Shown here: positions 51,895 to 61,646 of the stretch, piece after piece | Layout: each line of letters starts with the position of its first letter | Position numbering within the stretch: the first letter of the stretch is position 1 | Source of the DNA: Pseudomonas putida | GTDB taxonomy: Bacteria; Pseudomonadota; Gammaproteobacteria; Pseudomonadales; Pseudomonadaceae | Length of the DNA: 64,000 nt | Reading direction: 5' to 3' | Assembly: GCF_004357765.1 (NCBI RefSeq) | Contig: NZ_SMTE01000006.1 | Location: forward strand, 62,001 to 126,000 | Translations under genes and position numbers: made by a program | Notes under the pieces: generated by a model | What the model was told of the DNA's origin: nothing | Seen by the model: the letters and a program-made list of their open reading frames with translations, nothing else | Databases searched by the model: none

Positions 51895-54585
51895 ATGAAA
51901 AGCCAACCCGATGCCGCCAGCCGTGTGGCGGCCGAGGTCGTTACGCAGCTTCCCGTGCCTTCGCGGCTCGGCATGCTGCGTTTCGAAAGGCTGAACGAAG
52001 CCAGCTGGGCCATGCTCTACCTCGACCCCGCCTGCGAACGCCAGTTCGCCCTGCCGGCGGCCGAGCTCTGTGCACTGATAGGCTCGCCCTACGCCAGCCT
52101 GATGGAGCCCGAGGCGCGCTATGCCCTGCACGACGACATCCAGCAACAACTGGGCCGTCGCGGTTACTACCGGGTACGCTACACCCTGCATGCCCAGGCC
52201 GGTGCGCTGCGCCTGCTGGAAACCGGTGAGGTCTACAAGCAGCACAACCGCCAGCTGCTGCGCGGCTACCTGATGGTGCTCGACGATCAGGCACACGGCG
52301 CCACCGACCCGACTGCCGACGAGCTGGAATCGCGCAACAACCGCCTGCAGTTGGCCTTGCAGCTCAACCAGCATGCCCAGCAGGAGCAACTCGAGCACCT
52401 CGAACGGGTACGCAGCCAGCAAGACCTGATCCTGCGCCTCGCCCGCCAGCGCTACAGTGCCGAAAACTCGCTGCAGGAAGCCGCCGAGCTGATTACCCGC
52501 AGCGCCTGCGAGATCTACAAAGTCGACAGTGCCAGCATCTGGCACCTCGAAGGTCAGCGCCTGGAGCCGATCAGTGCCTGGCTGCGCGACGAGCAAGGGT
52601 ACCGCCTGCCAGCACCGGTCGACGCCAGCCGCTTTCCCGACTACCTCGAAGCCCTGCACACCAGCCGCGCCATCGACGCACACAACGCCAGCCAAGACCC
52701 GCGGACCCGCGCATTGGTAGCCACCCTCTCGGTTGCCGACAACGCCATGCTCGACGCCAGCATCCGCGTCGATGGCCAGGTGGTGGGTGTGCTATGCCTG
52801 GAGCAAACCGGAACACCCAGGGCCTGGCAGTCCGACGAGATCGCCTTCGCCGGTGAGTTGGCCGACCAGTTCGCCCAGGTCATCACCAACCACAACCGAC
52901 GTACCGCGGCCAGCGCCCTGCACCTGTTCCAACGCGCGGTGGAACAAAGCGCCAGCGCCTTCCTGCTGGTCAACCGCGACGGCATGGTCGAGTACGTCAA
53001 CCCAAGCTTCACGGCCATCACCCAATACAGCACCGAGGAGGTTCAAGGCCGGCACTTGGGCGAGCTACCGGCATTGGAGAACCTCAGCGAACTGCTGTTC
53101 GACTCGCCGTCGAGCCTGGCCATGGGCAACAGCTGGCAAGGCGAGTTCAAGAGCCGACGCAAGAACCTCGAACCCTACTGGGGTCAACTATCGATCTCCA
53201 AGGTGTACGGCGATAACCGCGAGTTGACCCACTACATCGGCATCTACGAGGACATCACCCAGTCCAAGTTGGCCCAACAGCGCATCGAACGCCTGGCCTA
53301 CACCGACAACCTGACCAACCTGGGCAACCGCCCAGCGTTCATCCGCAGCCTCGACGAGCGCTTCACCCATGTCAGCGACAGCCCGATCTGCCTGCTGCTG
53401 GTGGACATCGACAATTTCAAGCGGATCAACGACAGCCTTGGCCACCAAACCGGCGACAAGTTGCTGGTGAGCCTGGCCCGGCGCCTGCGCAACAGCCTCA
53501 ACGCCGACGGCATGCTGGCCCGCTTCGCCAGTAACGAGTTCGCCGTACTGCTCGACAACACCAGCCTGGAAGACGGCCAAGGGGTCGCCCAGCAGCTGTT
53601 GCACACCCTCGACAAACCGATGTTCGTCGACAATCAGCTGATCAACGTCACCGCCTCGGTGGGCCTGGCTTGTGCGCCGCTGCACGGCAGCGATCCGACC
53701 ACGCTGATGAAGAACGCCGGCCTGGCACTGCACAAGGCCAAGGCCAACGGCAAGCATCAGGTACAGGTGTTCACCGAGGTCCTCAACGCCGAGGCCAGCT
53801 ACAAACTGTTCGTCGAGAACAACCTGCGCCGCGCGCTGACCCAGAACGAACTGGAAGTGTTCTACCAGCCCAAGCTGTGTCTGCGCAGCGGTCGCCTGCT
53901 CGGCCTGGAGGCGCTGCTGCGCTGGAATCACCCAGAACGCGGCATGATCCGCCCCGACCAGTTCATCAGCGTGGCCGAGGAAACCGGCCTGATCATTCCT
54001 ATCGGCAAATGGGTGGTGCGCCAGGCCTGCTGCATGAGCCAACAGCTACGCCAGGCCGGTATGGGCAGTCTGCATGTCGCCATCAATCTGTCGCCCAAGC
54101 AGTTCTCCGACCCCGATCTGGTCGCCTCGATCGGCAGTATCCTGAAGGAAGAAGCCCTGCCTCCACACTTGCTGGAACTGGAACTGACCGAAGGGCTGCT
54201 GCTGGAAGCCAGCGAGGACACCCACCGCCAGCTCGACGAGCTCAAGGCCCTGGGCCTGAACCTGGCGATGGACGATTTCGGCACCGGCTACTCGTCGCTG
54301 AGCTACCTGAAGAAATTCCCGATCGACATCATCAAGATCGACCGCAGCTTCATCAACGAGATCCCCGATAACCAGGACGACATGGAAATCACCTCGGCAG
54401 TGGTGGCCATGGCCCACAACCTCAAGCTCAAGGTGGTGGCCGAGGGTATCGAGACGCCGGAACAGCTGGCGTTCCTTCGCAGGCATCGCTGCGACGTCGG
54501 CCAAGGCTATCTGTTCGACCGGCCGATCCCGGGGCGTGAGCTCGAAGCACGACTCAAGCGCTATCCGCGCGGTCCAATGGCCTGA
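51895..54585 (+). CDS. DipA-like PAS-GAF-PAS-GGDEF-EAL phosphodiesterase
   Basis: 896 residues, no signal peptide. Order: N-terminal PAS-like (about 15-130), coiled coil (135-185), GAF (195-335), PAS (345-455), GGDEF (462-625), EAL (640-890). The GGDEF active site is degenerate (ASNEF at 545-549), so cyclase activity is not expected; the EAL side is complete with EALLRWNH from 672, INLSPKQFSD, ELTEGLLLE, DDFGTGYSS and KIDRSF. It therefore should hydrolyse cyclic di-GMP. Position between aceF and msrA and the ASNEF motif match the P. aeruginosa dispersion phosphodiesterase DipA (PA5017). Start ATG has a weak ribosome site. Confidence 0.88.
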   Translation: MKSQPDAASRVAAEVVTQLPVPSRLGMLRFERLNEASWAMLYLDPACERQFALPAAELCALIGSPYASLMEPEARYALHDDIQQQLGRRGYYRVRYTLHAQAGALRLLETGEVYKQHNRQLLRGYLMVLDDQAHGATDPTADELESRNNRLQLALQLNQHAQQEQLEHLERVRSQQDLILRLARQRYSAENSLQEAAELITRSACEIYKVDSASIWHLEGQRLEPISAWLRDEQGYRLPAPVDASRFPDYLEALHTSRAIDAHNASQDPRTRALVATLSVADNAMLDASIRVDGQVVGVLCLEQTGTPRAWQSDEIAFAGELADQFAQVITNHNRRTAASALHLFQRAVEQSASAFLLVNRDGMVEYVNPSFTAITQYSTEEVQGRHLGELPALENLSELLFDSPSSLAMGNSWQGEFKSRRKNLEPYWGQLSISKVYGDNRELTHYIGIYEDITQSKLAQQRIERLAYTDNLTNLGNRPAFIRSLDERFTHVSDSPICLLLVDIDNFKRINDSLGHQTGDKLLVSLARRLRNSLNADGMLARFASNEFAVLLDNTSLEDGQGVAQQLLHTLDKPMFVDNQLINVTASVGLACAPLHGSDPTTLMKNAGLALHKAKANGKHQVQVFTEVLNAEASYKLFVENNLRRALTQNELEVFYQPKLCLRSGRLLGLEALLRWNHPERGMIRPDQFISVAEETGLIIPIGKWVVRQACCMSQQLRQAGMGSLHVAINLSPKQFSDPDLVASIGSILKEEALPPHLLELELTEGLLLEASEDTHRQLDELKALGLNLAMDDFGTGYSSLSYLKKFPIDIIKIDRSFINEIPDNQDDMEITSAVVAMAHNLKLKVVAEGIETPEQLAFLRRHRCDVGQGYLFDRPIPGRELEARLKRYPRGPMA

Positions 54586-54627
54586 CAGCGGCGTAAAGCT
54601 CGGGCACTATAGAACCCATTCGGGCCC

Positions 54628-54698
54628 TTTCGCGGCCAGGCCGCTCCTACAAGATTCGATGGTGATCCTGTGGGAGCGGGCTCGCCCGCGAAGAGGCC
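54628..54698. repeat. REP inverted pair
   Basis: tttcgcggccaggccgctcctaca and the facing tgtgggagcgggctcgcccg element form an imperfect inverted pair between the DipA-like gene and msrA. Confidence 0.8.
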
Positions 54699-54735
54699 AG
54701 CACCTATCCAACTGAATAGACACAGAGGAACGGCC

Positions 54736-55404
54736 ATGGTCCTGCGTTCTGAAATCCTGGTGAACAAAAACGTCATGCCTACCGCCGAGCAAGCCCTGCC
54801 CGGTCGCGAAACCCCGATGGCCCTGCCGGAGTTCCACTATGTGTTCAAGGACACGCCGCTGCTCGGCCCGTTCTTCGAAGGCAACATCGACTTCGCCATC
54901 TTCGGCCTCGGCTGCTTCTGGGGCGCCGAGCGCCGTTTCTGGGAGCGTGAAGGCGTGGTCAGCACCGTGGTCGGCTATGCCGGCGGCTTCACCCCCCATC
55001 CCACCTACGAAGAAGTCTGCTCGGGCCTGACCGGCCACACCGAGGTGGTGTTGGTGGTGTTCGACAAGGACAAGGTCAGCTACCGCGAGCTGCTGGCGAT
55101 GTTCTGGGAGCTGCACAACCCCACCCAGGGTATGCGCCAGGGCAACGACGTCGGCACCCAGTACCGCTCGGCCATCTACTGCACCAGCCCTGAACAGCTG
55201 GAGCAAGCCAAGGCCAGCCGCGATGCCTTCCAGGCCGAACTGAGCAAGGCCGGCTTCGGCGAGATCACCACCGAAATCGACCAGGCGCCGACCGTGTACT
55301 TCGCCGAGGCCTACCACCAGCAGTACCTGGCCAAGAACCCGCAGGGCTACTGCGGCATCGGCGGCACCGGCGTGTGCCTGCCGCCCAGCCTGCAAGGCAA
55401 CTGA
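54736..55404 (+). CDS. msrA: Peptide methionine sulfoxide reductase MsrA
   Basis: 222 residues from the ATG at 54736 (agagga upstream); in-frame sequence before it lies in a REP element. The active-site Cys60 is in GLGCFWGAE and the C-terminal resolving cysteines are in [13 protein letters not shown]. Reduces methionine-S-sulfoxide in damaged proteins using thioredoxin. The N-terminal 40-residue extension is normal for this subgroup. Confidence 0.96.
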   Translation: MVLRSEILVNKNVMPTAEQALPGRETPMALPEFHYVFKDTPLLGPFFEGNIDFAIFGLGCFWGAERRFWEREGVVSTVVGYAGGFTPHPTYEEVCSGLTGHTEVVLVVFDKDKVSYRELLAMFWELHNPTQGMRQGNDVGTQYRSAIYCTSPEQLEQAKASRDAFQAELSKAGFGEITTEIDQAPTVYFAEAYHQQYLAKNPQGYCGIGGTGVCLPPSLQGN

Positions 55405-55407
55405 CCC

Positions 55408-56031
55408 ATGAGCACGATGACCCTGTTCCATTCGCCGCTGTCTCCCTTCGTGCGCAAAGTCATGGTCGTCTTGCACGAGACCGGCCAGCTCGAACGCGTC
55501 ACGCTGCAAGCGGTGAACGTCAGCCCCGTGAGCGGCGACGATCAACTCAACCAGGGCAACCCGATCGGCAAGATCCCTGCCCTGCGCCTGGCCGATGGCA
55601 CGGTCCTGCACGACAGCCGGGTGATCTGCGAATACCTCGACCTGCAGCATGTCGGCGAACCGCTGCTGCCGCGCGAGGGATCGGCTCGCTGGCGGCGCAT
55701 GACACTGGCCTCCCAGGCCGATGCGATCATGGATGCCGCGGTATCCAGTCGCTACGAGAGCTTCCTGCGGCCCGAGGACAAGCGCTGGGACGGCTGGCTC
55801 GAGGCGCAAGCCGGGAAGATCCGCCGCAGCCTGGCCAACCTGGAGCAGGAGCACCTGGCCGAACTGGCTTGCGGCTTCGATCTCGCGGCGATCGGCGTGG
55901 CTTGTGCGTTGGGGTATCTCGACCTGCGCCAGCCGGCGTTCGGTTGGCGGGAGCGGCAGCCTGGGTTGGCGGCTTGGTATGCCGAGGTGGCCAAGCGGCC
56001 CTCGATGGCTGCCACGGCACCGGTGGCCTGA
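55408..56031 (+). CDS. Glutathione S-transferase family protein
   Basis: 207 residues. Thioredoxin-fold N-domain ([20 protein letters not shown], then [15 protein letters not shown] and [10 protein letters not shown]) and helical C-domain. Ser12 or Ser9 near the N-terminus may be the catalytic residue. Three bases after msrA, so both belong to one transcript, consistent with oxidative or electrophile defence. Substrate unknown. Confidence 0.9.
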   Translation: MSTMTLFHSPLSPFVRKVMVVLHETGQLERVTLQAVNVSPVSGDDQLNQGNPIGKIPALRLADGTVLHDSRVICEYLDLQHVGEPLLPREGSARWRRMTLASQADAIMDAAVSSRYESFLRPEDKRWDGWLEAQAGKIRRSLANLEQEHLAELACGFDLAAIGVACALGYLDLRQPAFGWRERQPGLAAWYAEVAKRPSMAATAPVA

Positions 56032-56037
56032 CCGCCC

Positions 56038-56110
56038 TCTTCGCGGGACAAGCCCGCTCCCACAGACACAGCGCAGTACCTGTGGGAACGGGCTTGCCCC
56101 GCGAATGGGC
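56038..56110. repeat. REP inverted pair
   Basis: tcttcgcgggacaagcccgc and its facing copy gggcttgccccgcgaa are separated by about 35 bp, between the glutathione transferase and creD genes. Confidence 0.85.
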
Positions 56111-56200
56111 TGCACAGCAGCCCCAGGCCTCAACGCGGCATTACAGGAAACAACTGCCTGATTCTGCGGGCCAACCAGCGCCCAACCTCTCTATCCTCCC

Positions 56201-57529
56201 TCATGCCGCCCTCCCCACCCGCGCCCAGTCCAGCCGCCGGGTCAGCACCATGAACACCCCCAACAGGCCAAAGCACAGCAGCGAGCCCATGAGCAGTGCG
56301 TAGTCCTCAGCACTGAGCAAGCCATAGAGCATCGCGTACAACGCCGCCAGCCCCGCCGCGAACCCCACGCCCCGCCCCAGGCTGCGCAATACGTGGCTCA
56401 GGTAGAAACCGATCAGCAGCACGCAGGCCGACGCCGACAGCCCATAGGCCGGCCCAAAGCCAATGTGCTCGGACAGCGACAGCAACAGCAGGTAGAAGAA
56501 CGCCAGGGCCACACCGACCAGAATGTACTGCACCGGATGCACGCTCAGGCCCTTGAGTACCTCGAAGAGGAAAAAGCCGGCAAAGGTCAGGGCTATGAAC
56601 AGCAGGGCGTACTTGATCGCCCGTTCACTCTTCAGGTACTGGTCGACCGGATCGACGAAGCTCACGCCGAAGGTACGCTCGCTGAAGTCCGCGCATTGGC
56701 CGCCAATGGCGCACTGGCGCAGGGCATCTTCGAGGTTGGTGGCGAAGAACGAGGTCTGCCAGTGCGCCGTGAAACCTTGCTCGTCGATGTCGCGGCGGCT
56801 AGGCAGGTAGCTGCCGATGAAGCTCGGGTGCGGCCAGTTGGCATGCATGTCGACGCTGCTGGTGCGCCCCACCGGCAAGACGTGCAACTGCCCGGTACCC
56901 TGCAAGGCCAGATCGAATCCATAGGTGAATGCCTGGGCCTGCTGACCATCGAGTTGCGCCAGGGGTACATGCACGCCGCTGCGCAGCCAGTCCAGGCCGG
57001 TGCCCGCCTCGAACGGCACGCGCCGATCGTCGACGCTCAGTTCCAGGGCACTTTCGATGCCGCGGATATCGGTGATGCCGACCACCAGGAACGGTTTGTC
57101 GAAGCGATAGTCGTCGTAGTCCTTCTCGATGCCCCAACGCGCCGGTAGCTTGAAGCTGCCAGACAGACGCCCCTTGGCGTGGAACAGACGCGCCTGGTAG
57201 ATGCTTCGGGCGCGCAGCTCGGTGTCCACACCCAGGTCGGCATCGAAGGTTTCCGGCAGGAAGTACAGGTGCCCGGCGACGGTGCTGGTCTCCTCCACGC
57301 TCTGGCCGTCCTTTTCGATCCAGCGGCGCTGGAACTTGCGGTACGGCACCACCAGGAGCGGGCCGTTGATCTGCTGGTCATAGCTGGCGCTCTGGGCGAT
57401 ATCGTGCAGCACGCCGTCACGCAGTTGCTGGCGTTCGTCGATCAGGCCGCTGATCATCAGCAGGGGGATGAGCAGCAGCACGATCAGCAAGGCGATGGTG
57501 CCGAGCTTGAAACTCAGGGTCTTGTTCAT
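56201..57529 (-). CDS. creD: CreD inner membrane protein
   Basis: 442 residues from the ATG at 57529 (aggagg 4 bases upstream). One N-terminal helix (8-28), a large periplasmic domain (about 30-295), then six C-terminal helices. This is the CreD family, controlled by CreBC and connected with beta-lactam and envelope stress responses in pseudomonads. It lies 96 bp downstream of creC; I found no classic TTCAC-N6-TTCAC cre tag in that gap. Confidence 0.92.
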   Translation of the reverse strand: MNKTLSFKLGTIALLIVLLLIPLLMISGLIDERQQLRDGVLHDIAQSASYDQQINGPLLVVPYRKFQRRWIEKDGQSVEETSTVAGHLYFLPETFDADLGVDTELRARSIYQARLFHAKGRLSGSFKLPARWGIEKDYDDYRFDKPFLVVGITDIRGIESALELSVDDRRVPFEAGTGLDWLRSGVHVPLAQLDGQQAQAFTYGFDLALQGTGQLHVLPVGRTSSVDMHANWPHPSFIGSYLPSRRDIDEQGFTAHWQTSFFATNLEDALRQCAIGGQCADFSERTFGVSFVDPVDQYLKSERAIKYALLFIALTFAGFFLFEVLKGLSVHPVQYILVGVALAFFYLLLLSLSEHIGFGPAYGLSASACVLLIGFYLSHVLRSLGRGVGFAAGLAALYAMLYGLLSAEDYALLMGSLLCFGLLGVFMVLTRRLDWARVGRAA

Positions 57530-57625
57530 GGGGCCTCCTATGGCAGTGGGCGCAGTGTCTGCGCCTTGCATGGAGGCTTCAGGGAGACTGTGTGGAGATT
57601 GTGTGTTTTTGCCGCTGCTGCGCGC

Positions 57626-59059
57626 TCAGCTGATGCGCCGGGCCGGCAGCCACAGCCGCACCCTTACCCCGCCGTCGACGTTCTCTACTTCCAACGCCCC
57701 GCCATGCAGCTGCATCACCTCGGCCACGAAGTTCAGGCCCAAGCCGGTGCTCTTGCGCCCGCTGCCTGGCCGCGGCAGCGAGTAGAACCGCTCGCTGACC
57801 CGCTCCAGGGCATAGTCCGGAATCGCCTCACCTTGGTTGAACAGGCTCAACGCCACGCGCTCGCCCTGGCGCTCCAATTCGAACAGCAGTGCGCCCCCGG
57901 GCGGGGTGAAATCCAGGGCGTTATCGAGCAGATTGGCCAATGCCTGACGCATCAAGAACGGGTCACACCACAGCCGCAGTTGCACCGGTACCCGCTGGCG
58001 AACCTGCAGGTGACCGGCCTCGATGCGCGGTGCATGGGCAAGCAGCATCTCGTCGACCAGGGGTGCCAGCGCCACCAACTGTTCATCCTCAAGCGCCTGC
58101 ATCTGCTCGACCCGAGCCAGATTGAGCAGCCGTTCGATCATCTGTTGCAAGCGCTCGCTTTCCCGTTCGATGTTGCCGGCAAAGCGCGCCCGCTGCTCAT
58201 CCGGCATATCGCCCTGGAGCAGCTCGGAGGCGCCGCGGATCGCCGCCAACGGGCTTTTCAGCTCGTGGGTCAGGGTATGCACGTAGCGCTCCACGTAGGC
58301 CTTGCCTTCGAGCTGCGTACGCATGCGTTCCACGGCGTTGGCCAGGTGCGCCAGTTCACCGCCCTTGTAGTGCGGCAAGGCCGCGCGCTGACCTTCGCTG
58401 ACCGCCTGGGCATAGCGGGCCAAGCGCCGCAGCGAGCGGGCCAGCCACCAGGACAGTGCCGCGCCGATCACCAGCCCCAGGCCGATCAGGCTCAGCCCCA
58501 GGATCAGCAAGCGTCGCTCGGAGCGGTCGATATAGGGCTGCAATGAGCTGTTGGGTTTGGCCACGGTCACCACGCCGATGATCTTGCCGGCATCGACGAT
58601 CGGCGCGGCGACATGCATGACAGACGTGCTCTCGTCGTCCGCCACGCTGCGTGTGGAGCGCGCGCCGTACTGGCCACGCAGGGTCAGGTAGACGTCGTTC
58701 CATTGCGAATAGTCCTTGCCCAGGTCCTGCCCAGTGGAGTCGAGCAGCACGATGCCCTTGGCATCGGTGACGTAGATGCGGTGACTCACCGCCGCCTTCT
58801 CCAAGCCCCAGATCTGCGCACCGGGGCTGCGCAGCCCATAAGCCTTGAGCACCTCCGGCAAGCGACTTTGGCCGAGGGTGCCGGCCTTGACCTCGTCATG
58901 GAGGATTTCCGCCAGCAGGTTGGCGGTATCGACCAGAGTTTCCTCGGAGGACTGACGGACCACCGGTCGGATCTGCTCACGCACGGTATTGAGCAAAAAA
59001 TAGCCGGCCAGACCCACGAACAGGAAGTACACCAGGAAGATCCGGATGCCCAGGCGCAT
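57626..59059 (-). CDS. creC: CreC sensor histidine kinase
   Basis: 477 residues. Helix at 7-27, periplasmic sensor (28-180), second helix (185-205), HAMP, then HisKA with phospho-acceptor His265 in LTHELKSPLAA and an HATPase domain (NLLDNALDFTPPGG; GSGRKSTGLGL). Partner of CreB, whose stop codon overlaps its start by one base (TGATG). Confidence 0.94.
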   Translation of the reverse strand: MRLGIRIFLVYFLFVGLAGYFLLNTVREQIRPVVRQSSEETLVDTANLLAEILHDEVKAGTLGQSRLPEVLKAYGLRSPGAQIWGLEKAAVSHRIYVTDAKGIVLLDSTGQDLGKDYSQWNDVYLTLRGQYGARSTRSVADDESTSVMHVAAPIVDAGKIIGVVTVAKPNSSLQPYIDRSERRLLILGLSLIGLGLVIGAALSWWLARSLRRLARYAQAVSEGQRAALPHYKGGELAHLANAVERMRTQLEGKAYVERYVHTLTHELKSPLAAIRGASELLQGDMPDEQRARFAGNIERESERLQQMIERLLNLARVEQMQALEDEQLVALAPLVDEMLLAHAPRIEAGHLQVRQRVPVQLRLWCDPFLMRQALANLLDNALDFTPPGGALLFELERQGERVALSLFNQGEAIPDYALERVSERFYSLPRPGSGRKSTGLGLNFVAEVMQLHGGALEVENVDGGVRVRLWLPARRIS

Positions 59060-59739
59060 CAGGCGTGGTCCGGACTATAGCTGTAGCCGAGGCCACGATG
59101 GGTCTGGATTGGCTCGGCGTCGCTGACCACCTGGCGCAGTTTGGCGCGCAGGCTCTTGATGTGGCTGTCGATGGTGCGCTCGTAGCCGACGTCGGAGGCC
59201 ACACCCAAGGCGTCGAGCAGTTGTTCGCGGCTGAATACCCGCTGCGGCTGCTCAAGCAGGCATTGCAGCAGGCGGAACTCGTGGCGGGTCAGGGGAAGTG
59301 GCTGGCCACGGTAGGTGATCTGCATCCGCAAGGTGTCGAGGTGGAACAACGTGGCCTCGCTGGCAGGCTCGGCCCTGGGGGCCATACGCTTGAGAATCGC
59401 ACGTACCCGCGCCGCCACTTCGCGAGGGCTGAACGGCTTGACCACATAGTCGTCGGCACCGATCTCCAGGCCCACCACACGATCGATCTCGCCATCGCGG
59501 GCACTGAGAAACATCACCGGCACCTCACTGAAACGGCGTAGCTGGCGACAGGTTTCAAAGCCCGTCATGTCGGGCAGACCGATGTCGAGGATGATCAGGT
59601 CGGCGGGGCACTTGCGCTGCTGGTCGAGGGCGGCGCTGCCCAGGGTCACCCAGGCGGTGCTGTGGCCATCGGCCTGCAGGGCGTAGACCAGGGTGTCGGC
59701 GATGGCGGCTTCGTCTTCGACGATGAGGATATGGGGCAT
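59059..59739 (-). CDS. creB: CreB response regulator
   Basis: 226 residues from the ATG at 59739; a TTG start four codons before is unlikely. Receiver domain with Asp52 in LIILDIG, acidic pair in VEDE and Lys in VVKPF; OmpR/PhoB-type winged helix at the C-terminus (RHEFRLLQCLLEQPQRVFSR). Activates creD and probably other cre regulon genes. Confidence 0.94.
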   Translation of the reverse strand: MPHILIVEDEAAIADTLVYALQADGHSTAWVTLGSAALDQQRKCPADLIILDIGLPDMTGFETCRQLRRFSEVPVMFLSARDGEIDRVVGLEIGADDYVVKPFSPREVAARVRAILKRMAPRAEPASEATLFHLDTLRMQITYRGQPLPLTRHEFRLLQCLLEQPQRVFSREQLLDALGVASDVGYERTIDSHIKSLRAKLRQVVSDAEPIQTHRGLGYSYSPDHA

Positions 59740-59748
59740 GATGAGCGG

Positions 59749-59828
59749 CAAGCCTCAAGCTGCAAGCTTCAAGTAAAAGCGGATCGCGTGAACTTACACC
59801 GATCCGCTTGTGCTTGCAGCTTGCCGCT
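59749..59828. repeat. Nested inverted repeat with terminator hairpin
   Basis: Outer arms (gcggcaagcctcaagctgca / tgcagcttgccgc) enclose an inner hairpin aagcggatc...gatccgctt. On the minus strand the inner hairpin is followed by ttta, so it probably ends the retropepsin-like gene. The tgcaagctt/aagcttgca motif is a dispersed type in P. putida. Confidence 0.65.
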
Positions 59829-59834
59829 TACGTC

Positions 59835-60335
59835 TTAGCAATCCGGCTTGCCTGCGGTGAATCGCTTGGCCGGGTTTACCGCCGCCTTGAATTCGCGCAG
59901 TGCCTTGGCACCGACCAGCAAGGGGTAGTTGAAGTGGCTGCGGTCCACCAAGTTCACTTCGACGGTGCGCTTCACATCGCCCAGGCACAGCTCCAGGTCG
60001 ACCACCGGTCGCTTGGAAAGCTCGGGGGCATCGCCTTCCTCCTCTTCGTCGACTCGGTTCTTGATCTTGCTGATACGCGACAGCTTGTGTTCGTACACCT
60101 TGTCATCGGCATCCTTGGTGGCCAGCCGGAACCGCACCCATTCCTCGCCATCGCGGGTGAACAGCTCGATGTCCTTGGCCGACAACGAGGCCGTGTAGGC
60201 ACCGGTGTCCATCTTGGCCTTGAGGGTTTCACCGATTTCCGGCAGACCGATGTATTCGTAACGTCCGTAGAGGGTGGGCTCGGCTGCCACGGCAGGCAGG
60301 GCCAAGAGTGACAACAGGACAAGCAGTGATTTCAC
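59835..60335 (-). CDS. Exported retropepsin-like protein (PF05618, 'ATP-dependent zinc protease')
   Basis: 166 residues from GTG 60335, which has aaggaa 8 bases upstream and begins a signal peptide (KSLLVLLSLLALPAVAA). The 39 codons before it are excluded. The mature part has the retropepsin-type DTGAYTASLSA motif, with the family name 'putative ATP-dependent zinc protease'; there is no visible zinc or ATP site. A basic acidic insert (EEEEGD) is present. Probably periplasmic; substrate unknown. Confidence 0.8.
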   Translation of the reverse strand: MKSLLVLLSLLALPAVAAEPTLYGRYEYIGLPEIGETLKAKMDTGAYTASLSAKDIELFTRDGEEWVRFRLATKDADDKVYEHKLSRISKIKNRVDEEEEGDAPELSKRPVVDLELCLGDVKRTVEVNLVDRSHFNYPLLVGAKALREFKAAVNPAKRFTAGKPDC

Positions 60336-60517
60336 GGGCAGGCTTCCTTGATCGGGGACAGTGCTTAGACTGTGAAGAGCGATACAGTTCGGTGTAACCA
60401 GAGTATTCAACATAATGTGAAACATTTGTCCTACCGCCGAGACAATGGACATTTGGCGTAGCCCACCGGGCTGCTTATCATTGCCGACCGCTTACGTCCT
60501 ACAACAAGAGTCTTCTT

Positions 60518-61405
60518 ATGCGTCGCCTGCTGATTGGCATTCTTACGACCACCCTGCTACTGCTCAACACCTTGGTGTTGATCGGTCCGCTACTGGTGTT
60601 CGCCCTGCTCAAACTGGTCTTGCCAGGCCGTGGGCGTGACTATGCCTCTTGGGGGGTGATGTGGATCGCCGAAACCTGGTCGGAGATCGACAAACTGATC
60701 TTCGCCCTGTGCATTCCCACCCAGTGGGATATCCGCGGTGTCGAGAAGCTGCGCCAGGACACGTCTTATCTGGCGGTGAGCAACCACCAGACCTGGGTCG
60801 ACATTCCTGCGCTGATCGAAAGCCTCAACCGCCGTACACCGTTCTTCAAGTTCTTCCTGAAAAGGGAGCTGATCTGGGTGCCGTTGCTGGGCCTGGCCTG
60901 GTGGGGGTTGGATTACCCGTTCATGAAGCGCTACAGCAAGGCCTTCCTGGAAAAGCACCCGGAGCTCAAGGGCAAGGACCTGGAAATCACCAAGGCCGCC
61001 TGCGAGTTGTTCAAGCGCCAGCCGGTGACCGTGGTCAACTACCTGGAAGGCACACGCTTCACCGAGGCCAAGCGCCAGGAGCAACAGTCGCCCTATCGCC
61101 ATCTGCTCAAGCCCAAAGCCGGCGGGGTGGCGTTCGTGCTGGCGGCATTGGGCGAACAGCTCGATGCACTGCTGGACGTGACCATCGTCTATCCGGGCAA
61201 CAAGGCGCCCGGGTTCTGGGACCTGCTCAATGGCAGCATCAGTCGGGTGATTATCGACATTCGCGTGCGGGAACTGGACCCGGCGCTATGGGCTGGGGAC
61301 TACGAGAACGACCCGGTTTTCCGCCAGACCGTGCAGGACTGGGTGAACCAGTTGTGGGTCGAGAAGGACCAGCGGATCGAGCAGTTGCGGGTGGAGATGG
61401 GCTGA
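60518..61405 (+). CDS. 1-acyl-sn-glycerol-3-phosphate acyltransferase-like (YihG family)
   Basis: 295 residues. An N-terminal hydrophobic helix (5-38) anchors it in the membrane; the PlsC-type HX4D motif is His90-Asp95 (NHQTWVD), followed by FFLKRELIWVPLLG and EGTRFTE. Belongs to the YihG/PlsC acyltransferase group that remodels phospholipid acyl chains. Single gene; ATG at 60518. Confidence 0.88.
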   Translation: MRRLLIGILTTTLLLLNTLVLIGPLLVFALLKLVLPGRGRDYASWGVMWIAETWSEIDKLIFALCIPTQWDIRGVEKLRQDTSYLAVSNHQTWVDIPALIESLNRRTPFFKFFLKRELIWVPLLGLAWWGLDYPFMKRYSKAFLEKHPELKGKDLEITKAACELFKRQPVTVVNYLEGTRFTEAKRQEQQSPYRHLLKPKAGGVAFVLAALGEQLDALLDVTIVYPGNKAPGFWDLLNGSISRVIIDIRVRELDPALWAGDYENDPVFRQTVQDWVNQLWVEKDQRIEQLRVEMG

Positions 61406-61422
61406 TATCTTCTTGCTCCTCA

Positions 61423-61516
61423 CCGGCCTCTTCGCGGGCAAGCCCGCTCCCACAGAATCACCACCGTCTTCGAGCTCGGTGGAGTTCCTGTGCGGGCTTG
61501 CCCGCGAAGAGGCCGG
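61423..61516. repeat. REP inverted pair
   Basis: The 24-bp ccggcctcttcgcgggcaag arm at 61423-61446 is exactly inverted at 61493-61516, with 46 bp between. The rest of the 241-bp gap is AT-rich near the permease start with no identified promoter. Confidence 0.9.
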
Positions 61517-61646
61517 CACAGGCTTGCGCATAATCCCGATTAAAACCCAGGCTAATAATCGAAATAAGGATTACTTTTTTGTCATCCCCCACCTAAGTGG
61601 ATAAAAATCGATCTAATCACAACTAGAAAAACGCCAGGATCGATCG

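Noticed and set aside
57530-57625. cre-tag (TTCAC-N6-TTCAC) upstream of creD
   Set aside because: Neither strand of the creC-creD gap contains the direct repeat.
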